NCBI RefSeq assembly: GCF_026683955.1
Contig: NZ_CP113343.1
Location: 2,232,001-2,296,000 of the forward strand
DNA length: 64,000 bases
Direction: 5' to 3'
From: Arthrobacter sp. MMS18-M83
Lineage (GTDB): Bacteria > Actinomycetota > Actinomycetes > Actinomycetales > Micrococcaceae
Shown here piece by piece: positions 32,919 to 41,695 of this stretch. A program made the position numbers and the translations under genes. A model generated the notes under the pieces. The model had not been told where the DNA came from. It ran no database searches and saw only the letters and a list, made by a program, of their open reading frames with translations. The first letter of the stretch is position 1. Every line of letters starts with the position of its first letter.

Positions 32919-35180
32919 ATGACCACCACAGCAGCTGATCAAGCGCCCGTGCCCGACAACGAGACTGCCAAGGGAACCGCAAACGCTTCCGAACCTGTCG
33001 ACGAGAATATCTGGCTCGAAGACGTTCATGGCGAAGAACAGCTGGACTGGGTGCGGGAACAAAATGCCCGCACCGAAGACTTACTAGACGACGCCGAGTA
33101 CGCCGCCTTGGAAGCCGGAATCCTGGAAGTCCTGGACTCCACGGACAAGATCGCCATGGTCAACAAGCGCGGCGAGCACTACTACAACTTCTGGAAGGAC
33201 CAGCAGAACCCGAAGGGTCTCTGGCGACGGACCACATGGGAGAGCTACCTCAGCGACTCTCCGGAATGGGACGTCCTTCTGGACATCGATGCGCTGGCTG
33301 AGGCTGAGGGCGAAGAATGGGTGTTCCACGGCGCCAACTTCTTGCGTCCGGCCGAGGGCGAGCCGCACCGCCTCGCCGTCATCGCTCTCTCCCCCGACGG
33401 CGGTGACGCCAACCGCCACCGCGAGTTCGACGTCGAGACCCGCACCTTCGTGCACCCTGCTGCAGGCGGCTTCGACCTTCCGACCGCGAAGGGCAACGTG
33501 AGCTGGCTGGACGCCGACACGCTGCTGGTATCCACAACCGCGGACGGCCTGCCGAAAACCAGCTCCTCCTACGCGCGGACCGGCGTGAAGCTCCGGCGCG
33601 GCCAGACCCTGACTGAAGCCGAGCGGATCTTCGAGATCCCCGAAGACCACATGATGGCGCTCGTCGCCCACGACTCCACTCCAGGCTTCGAACGCACTTT
33701 CGCCGTGGACTGGATCGACTTCTTCAACCGATCCACCTCCGTGCTGCGTGACGACGCATGGCTTGCCATCGACGTCCCCACAGACGTGAACCTCAGTTCC
33801 CACCGCGAATGGCTCATGTTCCGTCCGCGGCAGGACTGGAACGTTGGCGGTGCAACGTACCCGGCGGGCTCGCTGCTTGCTGCCGACTTCGAAGGCTATC
33901 TGTCCGGGGCACGCGACTTCACGGTGCTTTTCACTCCGGACGAACACACTTCCCTGCAGTCCTGGAGTTGGACGCGGGACTACCTGCTCCTGAACCTGTT
34001 GCATGATGTCTCTTCCGAGATCAGGGTGCTCGCTCCCGTCTGGAAGGACTCCGCCGGCGGGTGGGCGGTGACCCTGCTCGATGCGTGCCCGCCGCTGCAC
34101 GATGTGAACGCCTACGCGGTGGACGACGAAGACGAAGCGGAAGGCGACGACGCCGGCAACGACTATTGGCTCGTGGCAACGGGCTTCACCACTCCCACCA
34201 CGCTCATGCGCGGCACACTGTCCCCGGGCATAGCCGCCTACAGCCTCGACGCTGGCCACGACGGCGGGGTCTCCAGCACGCACGCCGTGGTGAAGTCATC
34301 GCCGTCGTTCTTCAACGAGACGGACTACGAGGTGCAGCAACACTTCGCCACCTCGGCAGACGGCACGCGGGTGCCCTACTTCCAAGTGGCGTCCAAAGAT
34401 CTGGACCTCGACGGCGAAAACCCCACGCAGCTTTCGGGCTACGGCGGCTTCGAGATCTCCAGGACGCCGGCCTACAGCGGCGCCATCGGGCGCGCGTGGC
34501 TGGAACGCCGAAGCGAAAGCATCCAATCCGACGATGGCTCCCCGGCACATTCGCGCGGCGGCGTCTACGTCGTGGCCAACATCCGCGGCGGCGGCGAGTA
34601 TGGCCCAGCCTGGCACCGGGCCGCCTTGCAGGAAAAACGGCACCGCGCGTTCGAGGACTTCGCAGCGGTTGCGCGGGACCTCATCTCACGGGGCGTCACC
34701 AGTCCGCGCCGGCTCGGCTGCGTGGGCGGATCCAACGGCGGGCTGCTGGTTGGCAACATGCTGACCCAGTATCCGGAGCTGTTCGGAGCGGTCTCCTGCG
34801 GTGTCCCGTTGCTGGACATGCGCCGCTACACCAAGCTTTCTGCCGGCTACTCCTGGATTGCCGAGTACGGCGATCCCGACGTCCCGGAGCAATGGGAATT
34901 CATCCGAACCTTCTCTCCGTACCACCTGTTGCGCGACGGCGTGGACTATCCGGAGACGTTCATCTGGACAGCCACCTCCGACGACCGTGTGGGCCCGGTC
35001 CAAGCCCGGAAGATGGCCGCCCGGATGCAGGCGATGGGCATCCCCAACGTGTGGTTCCACGAAGCACTTGAAGGCGGTCACGCAGGCGCTTCGGACAACC
35101 GCCAAGCGGCCTCCCTCCAGGCCCGCAGCCAGCACTTCCTGTGGCGGGCACTTGCCGGTAAGCAGGGCGCGGGCCAGTGA
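32919..35180 (+). CDS. Prolyl oligopeptidase family serine peptidase (S9)
   Basis: A 753-residue peptidase that cuts short peptides after proline or related residues, in the cytoplasm since no signal peptide is visible. The N-terminal two thirds form the beta-propeller; the C-terminal hydrolase domain has the nucleophile in GCVGGSNGGLLVGN, Asp in ATSDDRVGPVQARKM and His in LEGGHAGASD. VYVVANIRGGGEYGPAWHRA is the family signature. An acidic insertion DDEDEAEGDDAGND lies in the propeller. ATG 32919 is leaderless by promoter spacing. Confidence 0.9.
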   Translation: MTTTAADQAPVPDNETAKGTANASEPVDENIWLEDVHGEEQLDWVREQNARTEDLLDDAEYAALEAGILEVLDSTDKIAMVNKRGEHYYNFWKDQQNPKGLWRRTTWESYLSDSPEWDVLLDIDALAEAEGEEWVFHGANFLRPAEGEPHRLAVIALSPDGGDANRHREFDVETRTFVHPAAGGFDLPTAKGNVSWLDADTLLVSTTADGLPKTSSSYARTGVKLRRGQTLTEAERIFEIPEDHMMALVAHDSTPGFERTFAVDWIDFFNRSTSVLRDDAWLAIDVPTDVNLSSHREWLMFRPRQDWNVGGATYPAGSLLAADFEGYLSGARDFTVLFTPDEHTSLQSWSWTRDYLLLNLLHDVSSEIRVLAPVWKDSAGGWAVTLLDACPPLHDVNAYAVDDEDEAEGDDAGNDYWLVATGFTTPTTLMRGTLSPGIAAYSLDAGHDGGVSSTHAVVKSSPSFFNETDYEVQQHFATSADGTRVPYFQVASKDLDLDGENPTQLSGYGGFEISRTPAYSGAIGRAWLERRSESIQSDDGSPAHSRGGVYVVANIRGGGEYGPAWHRAALQEKRHRAFEDFAAVARDLISRGVTSPRRLGCVGGSNGGLLVGNMLTQYPELFGAVSCGVPLLDMRRYTKLSAGYSWIAEYGDPDVPEQWEFIRTFSPYHLLRDGVDYPETFIWTATSDDRVGPVQARKMAARMQAMGIPNVWFHEALEGGHAGASDNRQAASLQARSQHFLWRALAGKQGAGQ

Positions 35181-35276
35181 CGGTCGCCTGAGATCCACGC
35201 CCGCGGCTCCTCGGCTCCCCCGTTTTGCACTGGGTGCCCAGTTCTGCGTATCCTTGGTTGGCTAGCAATAGCAACT

Positions 35277-35364
35277 GGAGACGTGCCAGAGCGGCCGAAT
35301 GGGCTTCACTGCTAATGAAGTGTGGGGCACAACTCCACCGGGGGTTCAAATCCCCCCGTCTCCG
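35277..35364 (+). tRNA. tRNA-Ser (anticodon GCT)
   Basis: Acceptor stem GGAGACG/CGTCTCC, anticodon arm CTTCACTGCTAATGAAG (GCT), long variable arm and T-loop GGTTCAAATCC. A terminator follows. Confidence 0.95.
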
Positions 35365-35370
35365 CGTTTT

Positions 35371-35399
35371 GGCCCCGGTCCTTGGACCGGGGCCTTTTT
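35371..35399 (+). terminator. tRNA-Ser(GCT) terminator
   Basis: GGCCCCGGTCC and GGACCGGGGCC form an 11-bp stem with a 2-base loop, followed by TTTTT. Confidence 0.92.
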
Positions 35400-35414
35400 G
35401 CGTTCCGGGGATCC

Positions 35415-36896
35415 TCAGTAGTGGAAGTTCCGGCGTCTTTGGCTCTCCGCGCACCCCAAGCGCCGGCGCTTCTCGGCTTTGCTCACTGCACTACGGCTGA
35501 CTTCCGCTCCGGCGTGCCTGTGCAGTGTGAGGCTGTCCGCGGTGCTCAAGAGCATTGCGGTGGCCATGGCGAGGAAGGCGCCACGGTACGCCGAGGAAGG
35601 GCCGCCGCCGAAGAGCGAAACATGATCGAAAAGGCGCAGGAACAGCGCACCCACCGCAATGCCGGCACCCGCGGCCAGTTGCACAAGCGTGGCTGAAACC
35701 GCGTTAGCCGAGGGAAGCTCCCCCGGAACGATGTCCGCATACTGCACGGATGCGTAGGCCGAGAACCCGATCGAACGAAAGGCGCCGCTCGCCAGCAGCA
35801 AAGCAAAGATCAAGGGTTCGGGGGTTTCGGGGGTGAGCATGGCACACGCGGCAAAAGTGATTGCCGAGGCGAGGGACGCGAAAACCAGCACCGGTTTGAA
35901 GCCGAATCGCCGGATGGTGGGCGTCGTGGCGGGCTTGATACCGATGTTGCCAATGAAGACGGCAGCCACCATGGCCCCAGATTTGAGCGGATCCCAACCA
36001 AAACCGTCTTGGAACAACAGCGGCAGAAGAAACGGCACCGAGCTGATGGTTAGCCGATAAACGAACCCTCCGGTGGAGGTGGCCCGGAACGTGCGGGTAG
36101 CGAAGACACGGAGGTCGAAGAGCGGAGCCTTGGCCTTGAGCATCCACCAGCCTGCCCCGGCCAAAGCCAGTGCTCCGGCCAACAGTAAGACCGCGGGGAC
36201 CACGCCCGCACCATGACCGCCAACCCCTTCAAGACCCACCACAAGGGATCCGACGCCGAAGGTGGTAAGGGTGAGCCCTAGCCAGTCGAGCCGCCTGCCC
36301 GCATTGCCTCCCGTGCGCGGAACCAGCCTTAAAGCTGCAATGAACGCAGCAAGCCCCAGCGGAACGTTGATGAGGAAGATCCAGTGCCACGAAAGGTACG
36401 TGGTGAAGGCTCCACCCACGATGGGTGCAAGAACGGGAGCCAGCAAGCCGGGCCAGACCAGGAACGCGGTGGCCCGGAGAAGCTCCGACTTAGGCGTACC
36501 CCTCAGCACCACAAGGGTTCCTACAGGCACCATCATTGCCCCGCCGGCCCCCTGTGCAACGCGGCTGAGGGTCAGCAAAGTGAGGTCTTGGCTCACCGCG
36601 CACAACAGCGACGCGACAGTGAACACGGCGATCGCCAGACAGAAGATTCGGCGTGCCCCGAAGCGTTCGGCGAGCCAGCTGCTCAACGGAATTCCCATGG
36701 CCACGGTCACCAAGTAGGCAGTCATCGTGATGTTGACATCGGCCGAAGCCACTTTGAAATCAGCAGCGATGCTCGGCATGGCGGTGGTGAGGACTGTGCC
36801 GTCCAGGAACTCCATGAAGAAGGTGGCGGCAACCAGCAGCGCGAGCCGCGGCTGCCATCGGGACTCGGACTGGACGTCCGGTGCCGCGCCGCTCAA
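35415..36896 (-). CDS. MFS transporter, DHA2-type
   Basis: A 493-residue drug/proton antiporter-like membrane protein with about 14 hydrophobic helices. Motif A appears as SSWLAERFGARRIF, motif C-like sequence as FLVWPGLLAPVLAPIVGG, and the first helix ends FFMEFLDGTVLTTAMPSIAA, typical of the EmrB/QacA group. The substrate is unknown. The start is set at TTG 36896, where TTGA overlaps the recQ stop; the ORF itself is open much further but inside recQ. It should be translated by coupling from recQ. Confidence 0.82.
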   Translation of the reverse strand: MSGAAPDVQSESRWQPRLALLVAATFFMEFLDGTVLTTAMPSIAADFKVASADVNITMTAYLVTVAMGIPLSSWLAERFGARRIFCLAIAVFTVASLLCAVSQDLTLLTLSRVAQGAGGAMMVPVGTLVVLRGTPKSELLRATAFLVWPGLLAPVLAPIVGGAFTTYLSWHWIFLINVPLGLAAFIAALRLVPRTGGNAGRRLDWLGLTLTTFGVGSLVVGLEGVGGHGAGVVPAVLLLAGALALAGAGWWMLKAKAPLFDLRVFATRTFRATSTGGFVYRLTISSVPFLLPLLFQDGFGWDPLKSGAMVAAVFIGNIGIKPATTPTIRRFGFKPVLVFASLASAITFAACAMLTPETPEPLIFALLLASGAFRSIGFSAYASVQYADIVPGELPSANAVSATLVQLAAGAGIAVGALFLRLFDHVSLFGGGPSSAYRGAFLAMATAMLLSTADSLTLHRHAGAEVSRSAVSKAEKRRRLGCAESQRRRNFHY

Positions 36897-39064
36897 GCTG
36901 CTTGACCAAGGACGAGAGGCAGCACCGATCCCGCTCCGGCTTGCCTGAGTACGCGCCCCGCAACCGTCATGGTCCAGCGGCTGTCCGCAAGATCGTCGAC
37001 CAAGAGGATGCCTTGCCCGCCTAGCGCCGCGATGTTCTGTCCGAGTTCCGGACCCACAACGAGGCGGTCCCACACGCCGGCCAGCCGGTAGGCACTGTTG
37101 CCACCCCTCCCGCCTGTAGGCCCACCGTGCTGGAGCTGGAGGGAACCCAGATACGGCATCTGGCCGATCCCGGCTATACCGCGCGCCAGGGACTCGACAA
37201 GCGCAGGCTTGTTCCTGGACGGGATGCTCACCACGGCTGCGGGCCGTCCTTGGCCGCTCCATCCTGCAGATCGGCCGTCTCCTGCGGCCCATTCCCGCAA
37301 CACCTGCACGCAAGCCTGCAGCATGGCAGGCTCGACATCGCGGTCAGCTGCGCCGGAGGCAAAGAGTTCGCGCAGGGCGCCTCCCCATCCGAGGTCGGTC
37401 AGTCGCGCCAGAACGCGGCCCTCAGCCAACAGCTCGTCGGGCTTGATCTTGCCCTTCACAGCAACGCCCAGCCGGTCCATGCCGCTGGGCCATTGAAGGC
37501 GTGGTTCCAAGGCAAGACCCGCGCGCCTGAGGGTCTGCCCCGCGACGTCGGCAGCTGCTGCTGCCACGTCCGCCGGGAACCACGTGCCAGCGCAATTGTC
37601 GCAGCGACCGCATGCACGTGCGGACTCGTCGTCCAGGACGGCGGTGATGTACTCCATGCGGCATCCAGCCGTGTCCTGGTAGATCACCATTGAATCTTGT
37701 TCGTCCACCCGGGCCTCGGCGATACGGGCGTAACGCTCGGCGTCGTAGATCCACGGGTGTCCCGTAGACCTCCAGCCGCCACCTACCCGCTCCACTGCAC
37801 CGTCAACCGCGAGGACCTTCAACAGGAGTTCCAACGGCGTCCGGCGCAAGTCCACCCTTGCTTCGAGAGCCACAGTGGATAGGGCCGTGCCGGACTCGGC
37901 CAAGACGTTGAGGACGGCGGCAGCCTTTTCCTCTGACGGCATGGAAGCCGTGGCAAAGTACTGCCAGATCTCCCGGTCCTCGGATCCGGGCAGGAGGAGC
38001 ACATCCGCATTGGCGGCTCCGCGTCCTGCGCGGCCCACTTGCTGGTAATAAGCAACAGGTGATGACGGGGCACCAAGGTGGACGACGAAACCGAGATCCG
38101 GTTTGTCGAATCCCATGCCAAGCGCCGAGGTGGCCACGAGCGCCTTCACCTGGTTGTCCTTGAGGAGTTGTTCAGCCCGTTCACGGTCGGCGGGGTCCGT
38201 GCGGCCGGTGTAGGACAGGACGTTGTGGCCGGCCTCGGAGAGCAGCCGGGCAGTGTCCTCCGCGGCGGAAACGGTCAGGGTATAGATGATTCCGCTGCCT
38301 GGCATGTCAGCCAGATGGGTCAGCAACCAGCCGAGGCGATCCCTTGAGTCTGCGAGCTTCAGAACGCCCAGACGCAGGGACTCACGGCCAAGTGTCCCGC
38401 GGATGGTGAGCACACCCGCTCCAAGTTGCTCCTCGATGTCATGGACCACCCGGGAGTTGGCCGTGGCTGTGGTTGCCAGCACAGGGACGCTCCCCGCCAG
38501 TTGCTCGATGAGATCGGAGATACGCCGGTAATCGGGACGGAAATCGTGGCCCCAGTCCGAAATACAGTGTGCCTCGTCAATCACGAGGAGGCCGGTACGG
38601 CGGATGAGCTCAGGAAGCTGGTTCTCGCGGAACGAGGGATTGGTGAGCCGCTCCGGTGAAACCAAGAGAACATCGACCTCATCCGCAGCCAGTTGCTCGC
38701 GAACGTTGTCCCACTCGAGCTGATTGGCGGAATTGATCGCCACGGCGCGAACGCCCGCACGTGCGGCTGCCGCCACCTGGTCCCGCATGAGTGCGAGCAG
38801 CGGCGAAACGATGAGCGTAGGCCCGGCGCCCCGACGCCTCAGCAACAGGGACGAGACGAAGTACACGGCTGACTTGCCCCAGCCAGTCCGTTGCACCACC
38901 AAAGCGCGCCGCCCAGCGTCGACGAGGGCCTCGATCGCCTCGTACTGGCCGTCGTGGAATCGGGCGTCCGCGTTTCCCACAAGCTCCCTCAGGACCTCAA
39001 GGGCCTGCAGTCGGGTGGTGGATTGTTCCGCTGCGAGGAGGGCAGCATCCGGGTTGTTGGGCAT
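36893..39064 (-). CDS. recQ: RecQ-family DNA helicase with C-terminal PRTase-like domain
   Basis: A 723-residue ATP-dependent 3'-5' helicase. The motifs are Q-like FHDGQYEAIEALVD, Walker A QRTGWGKSAVYF, DEAH box LLVIDEAHCISDWGHDFRPD, motif III VLATTATAN and motif VI YYQQVGRAGRG; a Cys cluster CGRCDNC follows the RecA lobes. Instead of an HRDC domain the last 120 residues form a phosphoribosyltransferase-like fold with GGNSAYRLAGVWDRLVVGPE and the PRPP-loop-like ILLVDDLADSRWT. This RecQ-PRTase fusion is seen in actinobacteria. The start at 39064 avoids an implausible 16-residue extension. Confidence 0.87.
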   Translation of the reverse strand: MPNNPDAALLAAEQSTTRLQALEVLRELVGNADARFHDGQYEAIEALVDAGRRALVVQRTGWGKSAVYFVSSLLLRRRGAGPTLIVSPLLALMRDQVAAAARAGVRAVAINSANQLEWDNVREQLAADEVDVLLVSPERLTNPSFRENQLPELIRRTGLLVIDEAHCISDWGHDFRPDYRRISDLIEQLAGSVPVLATTATANSRVVHDIEEQLGAGVLTIRGTLGRESLRLGVLKLADSRDRLGWLLTHLADMPGSGIIYTLTVSAAEDTARLLSEAGHNVLSYTGRTDPADRERAEQLLKDNQVKALVATSALGMGFDKPDLGFVVHLGAPSSPVAYYQQVGRAGRGAANADVLLLPGSEDREIWQYFATASMPSEEKAAAVLNVLAESGTALSTVALEARVDLRRTPLELLLKVLAVDGAVERVGGGWRSTGHPWIYDAERYARIAEARVDEQDSMVIYQDTAGCRMEYITAVLDDESARACGRCDNCAGTWFPADVAAAAADVAGQTLRRAGLALEPRLQWPSGMDRLGVAVKGKIKPDELLAEGRVLARLTDLGWGGALRELFASGAADRDVEPAMLQACVQVLREWAAGDGRSAGWSGQGRPAAVVSIPSRNKPALVESLARGIAGIGQMPYLGSLQLQHGGPTGGRGGNSAYRLAGVWDRLVVGPELGQNIAALGGQGILLVDDLADSRWTMTVAGRVLRQAGAGSVLPLVLGQAA

Positions 39065-39174
39065 GGCTTCAGTATTCCAGCACCGGCAGACAGCCAGAAC
39101 CCAGGACTTCATCTATGTGGACAAAGGTTTTCCACATGGCCGGGTGCTGGCGTAGTGCCGACGGCGGTCCACAG

Positions 39175-39180
39175 TAAGAT
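39175..39180 (+). promoter_or_regulatory. Leaderless -10 box for phosphomannomutase gene
   Basis: TAAGAT ends 7 bases before GTG 39188. Confidence 0.5.
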
Positions 39181-39187
39181 TGAGCGC

Positions 39188-40606
39188 GTGACTAGCGAGC
39201 AGAACAAGACATTCGACCTCTCGGCATCCTTCAAGGCTTATGACGTCCGGGGGATCGTCGGTGAATCCATCACGTCCCACATCGTGGAGTCTGTCGGCGC
39301 TGCGTTCGTCGACACTCTGGGCCTCGCCGGCGAAACGGTGCTGGTGGGCGGCGACATGCGCCCGTCCTCCCCGGAATTCATCAAGGCGTTTGCGGACGGG
39401 GCTGCCCGCCGCGGTGCCAACGTCCAGCTGCTGGACCTCATTTCCACCGACGAGCTTTATTACGCTTGCGGTGCCCTCAATGCTGCCGGCGCTACGTTCA
39501 CCGCAAGCCACAACCCGGCTGAATACAACGGCATCAAAATGTCCAAAGCCGGAGCCCAACCGATTTCCTCGGAATCGGGCCTCAAGGAAATCCAGGCTCT
39601 GGCCGAGAAGTACCTCAACGAAGGCAACATCCCGGCCGCAGACGTGCAAGGCAAGATCAGCGCCCGCGATGTCCTGAAGGACTACTCCGAGTACTTGCGC
39701 AGCCTGGTTGACCTCAAAGGCTCCCGTCCGTTAAAGATCGTCGTCGACGCCGGAAACGGGATGGCTGGACTGACCACTCCTGCCGTGCTCGGTAACGAAC
39801 TGCTTCCTGCCCTGCCGTTCGAGATCATCCCCCTGTATTTTGAGCTGGATGGCTCGTTCCCGAACCACCCGGCCAATCCGCTTGAGCCTGAAAACCTGCG
39901 CGATCTGCAAGCCGCAGTGATCGAACACGGCGCGGACATCGGCCTGGCTTTCGACGGCGATGCCGACCGTTGCTTCGTGATCGATGAGAAGGGCGAACCT
40001 GTGTCCCCCTCCGCCATCACTGGCATGGTTGCGCGCCGTGAAATCGCGCGTGCCCAGGCCGCGGGTGAAAAGACGCCGGTGATCATCCACAACTTGCTGA
40101 CCTCGCGGGCTGTCCCGGAGCTCGTGGCGACGGACGGCGGCCGCGCCGTCCGTACCCGCGTGGGCCACTCGTTCATCAAAGCCGTCATGGCTGAGGAAGG
40201 TGCCGTCTTCGGCGGGGAACACTCTGCGCATTTCTACTTCCGCGATTTTTGGAACGCAGACACCGGCATGCTCGCAGCCATGCACGTTTTGGCGGCGCTG
40301 GGTGAGCAGGACGGCCCGCTGTCCGAACTTGGCCGTCAGTACGAACCGTACGTCTCTTCCGGCGAAATCAATTCCGAAATCGAGGACAAGGCGGGAGCCA
40401 TTGAGCGCGTCCGCGCCGATTTCGAGAACGAAGACGCCGACGTCGACACCATGGATGGCAGCACCTTCACGGCGAAGGACGGCACCTGGTGGTTCAACCT
40501 TCGCCCGTCCAACACCGAGCCGTTCCTGCGACTGAACGCAGAGGCGAAGGACGTGGCCACCATGGAAAAGATCCGCGACCGCGTCCTTGCGCTGGTCCGG
40601 TCTTAA
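39188..40606 (+). CDS. manB: Phosphomannomutase/phosphoglucomutase
   Basis: A 472-residue alpha-D-phosphohexomutase interconverting hexose 1- and 6-phosphates. The phosphoserine loop is TFTASHNPAEYNGIKMSKAG, the metal loop LAFDGDADRCFVID, the sugar loop FGGEHSAHFYFRDF and the phosphate-binding loop RPSNTEPFLRLNAE. All four domains are present at normal length. It supplies mannose-1-P or glucose-1-P for surface glycans. GTG 39188 is selected by the leaderless promoter; longer ORF versions overlap recQ. Confidence 0.92.
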   Translation: MTSEQNKTFDLSASFKAYDVRGIVGESITSHIVESVGAAFVDTLGLAGETVLVGGDMRPSSPEFIKAFADGAARRGANVQLLDLISTDELYYACGALNAAGATFTASHNPAEYNGIKMSKAGAQPISSESGLKEIQALAEKYLNEGNIPAADVQGKISARDVLKDYSEYLRSLVDLKGSRPLKIVVDAGNGMAGLTTPAVLGNELLPALPFEIIPLYFELDGSFPNHPANPLEPENLRDLQAAVIEHGADIGLAFDGDADRCFVIDEKGEPVSPSAITGMVARREIARAQAAGEKTPVIIHNLLTSRAVPELVATDGGRAVRTRVGHSFIKAVMAEEGAVFGGEHSAHFYFRDFWNADTGMLAAMHVLAALGEQDGPLSELGRQYEPYVSSGEINSEIEDKAGAIERVRADFENEDADVDTMDGSTFTAKDGTWWFNLRPSNTEPFLRLNAEAKDVATMEKIRDRVLALVRS

Positions 40607-40627
40607 CCGGCCATCCCGGCGAGCAAT

Positions 40628-41080
40628 ATGGAGAGCATGAACTCCCAGATCGACGGCCTTGAAAGTCCCGAGGAACGCGAACTCCGCGAAACCCTTGGAA
40701 CCGCCCTGGCAACAGCGCAGGAACACCTGGAACAAAACGGGGGTTTCATGCCTTTCGCAGTCACCCTTGCGGACGACGGCGAGTTTCGACTCGTCTTTGT
40801 TACACCCGGAGAGCCGGACGACGAAGGAAACGTCGACACAGGGTCGATGCTGGCCGACATCCTCGAATTGCTCAGCCAAGGCCGTGACGGATACCGCGCG
40901 GTTGCCATGGCCAGCGATGTGATCCTTCCGGAACACGGCTCAGACGGGATCCACGCCGCGGCCGAACATCGCAGCGGCGGCCTTATGGCAGCTGTCGTCC
41001 CATATGTCCGGACTGCGGAAGGCTTCACGTTCGGAGCTGCCGAAGCGGATGGACACGAACGCGCCGTCTGGGTGGACTAG
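40628..41080 (+). CDS. Hypothetical protein
   Basis: A 150-residue acidic cytoplasmic protein without recognised domain. The N-terminal helix ERELRETLGTALATAQEHLE precedes a mixed sheet: GGFMPFAVTLADDGEFRLVF, YRAVAMASDVILPEHGSDGI, AAVVPYVRTAEGFTFGAAEA. It lies 21 bases after the phosphohexomutase and is probably co-transcribed. ATG 40637 is an alternative start. Composition and codon use match neighbours. Confidence 0.75.
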   Translation: MESMNSQIDGLESPEERELRETLGTALATAQEHLEQNGGFMPFAVTLADDGEFRLVFVTPGEPDDEGNVDTGSMLADILELLSQGRDGYRAVAMASDVILPEHGSDGIHAAAEHRSGGLMAAVVPYVRTAEGFTFGAAEADGHERAVWVD

Positions 41081-41091
41081 ACCTGACTCCG

Positions 41092-41097
41092 TAAGCT
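41092..41097 (+). promoter_or_regulatory. Leaderless -10 box for nsrR
   Basis: TAAGCT ends 7 bases before ATG 41105. Confidence 0.5.
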
Positions 41098-41104
41098 TGT
41101 TGGC

Positions 41105-41554
41105 ATGAAGATCAATGCCTTCGCGGATGTGAGCCTGCGCGCGCTTCTAGTTCTGTCGTCCGCGCCCGTAGGTGAACTCCTGACGACCCAAAACATCGCA
41201 GACGCCGTGGGGACTCCCTACCACCACGTCAGCAAGGCCATCGTTCGGTTGCGGGAACTGGGCCTGATCGACGTCGAGCGTGGCCGCAAGGGCGGATCCC
41301 GGCTCAACGCGGCCGGACAGAAAGCCACAGTGGGCCAGCTCCTGCGGGAGCTGAATACCAGGGCGGATCTTGCGGAATGCCAATCCACCAACGGCGACTG
41401 CCCGCTCATCACCGAATGCGGCTTGCGCCATGCACTGGCCCGTGCGAGGGAAGCCTTCTACCGGGAGCTGGACGACGTCGTCGTCTCTTCCCTGCCTCGC
41501 CTACGGCAAATGACGCCGGTATTCCAGGCGATCGGGTTGCGCCCCGGGCTGTAG
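41105..41554 (+). CDS. nsrR: Rrf2-family repressor NsrR
   Basis: A 149-residue iron-sulfur repressor that senses nitric oxide. The winged helix is TTQNIADAVGTPYHHVSKAI followed by VRLRELGLIDVERGRKGGSR; the cluster-binding cysteines appear in ECQSTNGDCPLITECGL with NsrR-like spacing. It lies just before hmp in the same direction, and palindromes between them are candidate operators, so the circuit is NO releasing NsrR and inducing the NO dioxygenase. Confidence 0.9.
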   Translation: MKINAFADVSLRALLVLSSAPVGELLTTQNIADAVGTPYHHVSKAIVRLRELGLIDVERGRKGGSRLNAAGQKATVGQLLRELNTRADLAECQSTNGDCPLITECGLRHALARAREAFYRELDDVVVSSLPRLRQMTPVFQAIGLRPGL

Positions 41555-41594
41555 CGCTCGTCTACGATCACGGGCCTGTCGATTGGCCAAACTC

Positions 41595-41611
41595 TTCTAC
41601 AGCGTGTAGAA
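41595..41611. promoter_or_regulatory. Perfect palindrome upstream of hmp
   Basis: TTCTACA-GCG-TGTAGAA, 7-bp perfect arms, 12 bases before the second palindrome. Possible operator. Confidence 0.45.
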
Positions 41612-41622
41612 CTTAGCTATAG

Positions 41623-41647
41623 ATACTTGCATTTCAAATACGAGTAT
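41623..41647. promoter_or_regulatory. Candidate NsrR operator upstream of hmp
   Basis: ATACTTGCATTT and AAATACGAGTAT flank a central C, an imperfect 25-bp palindrome with two mismatches per arm. Length and AT-rich core resemble actinobacterial NsrR sites. It ends 48 bases before the hmp ATG. Confidence 0.55.
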
Positions 41648-41695
41648 TGATCCCGGTCCGCTCGCAACCCACGGGCCACTACGACAGGAGTTCCC

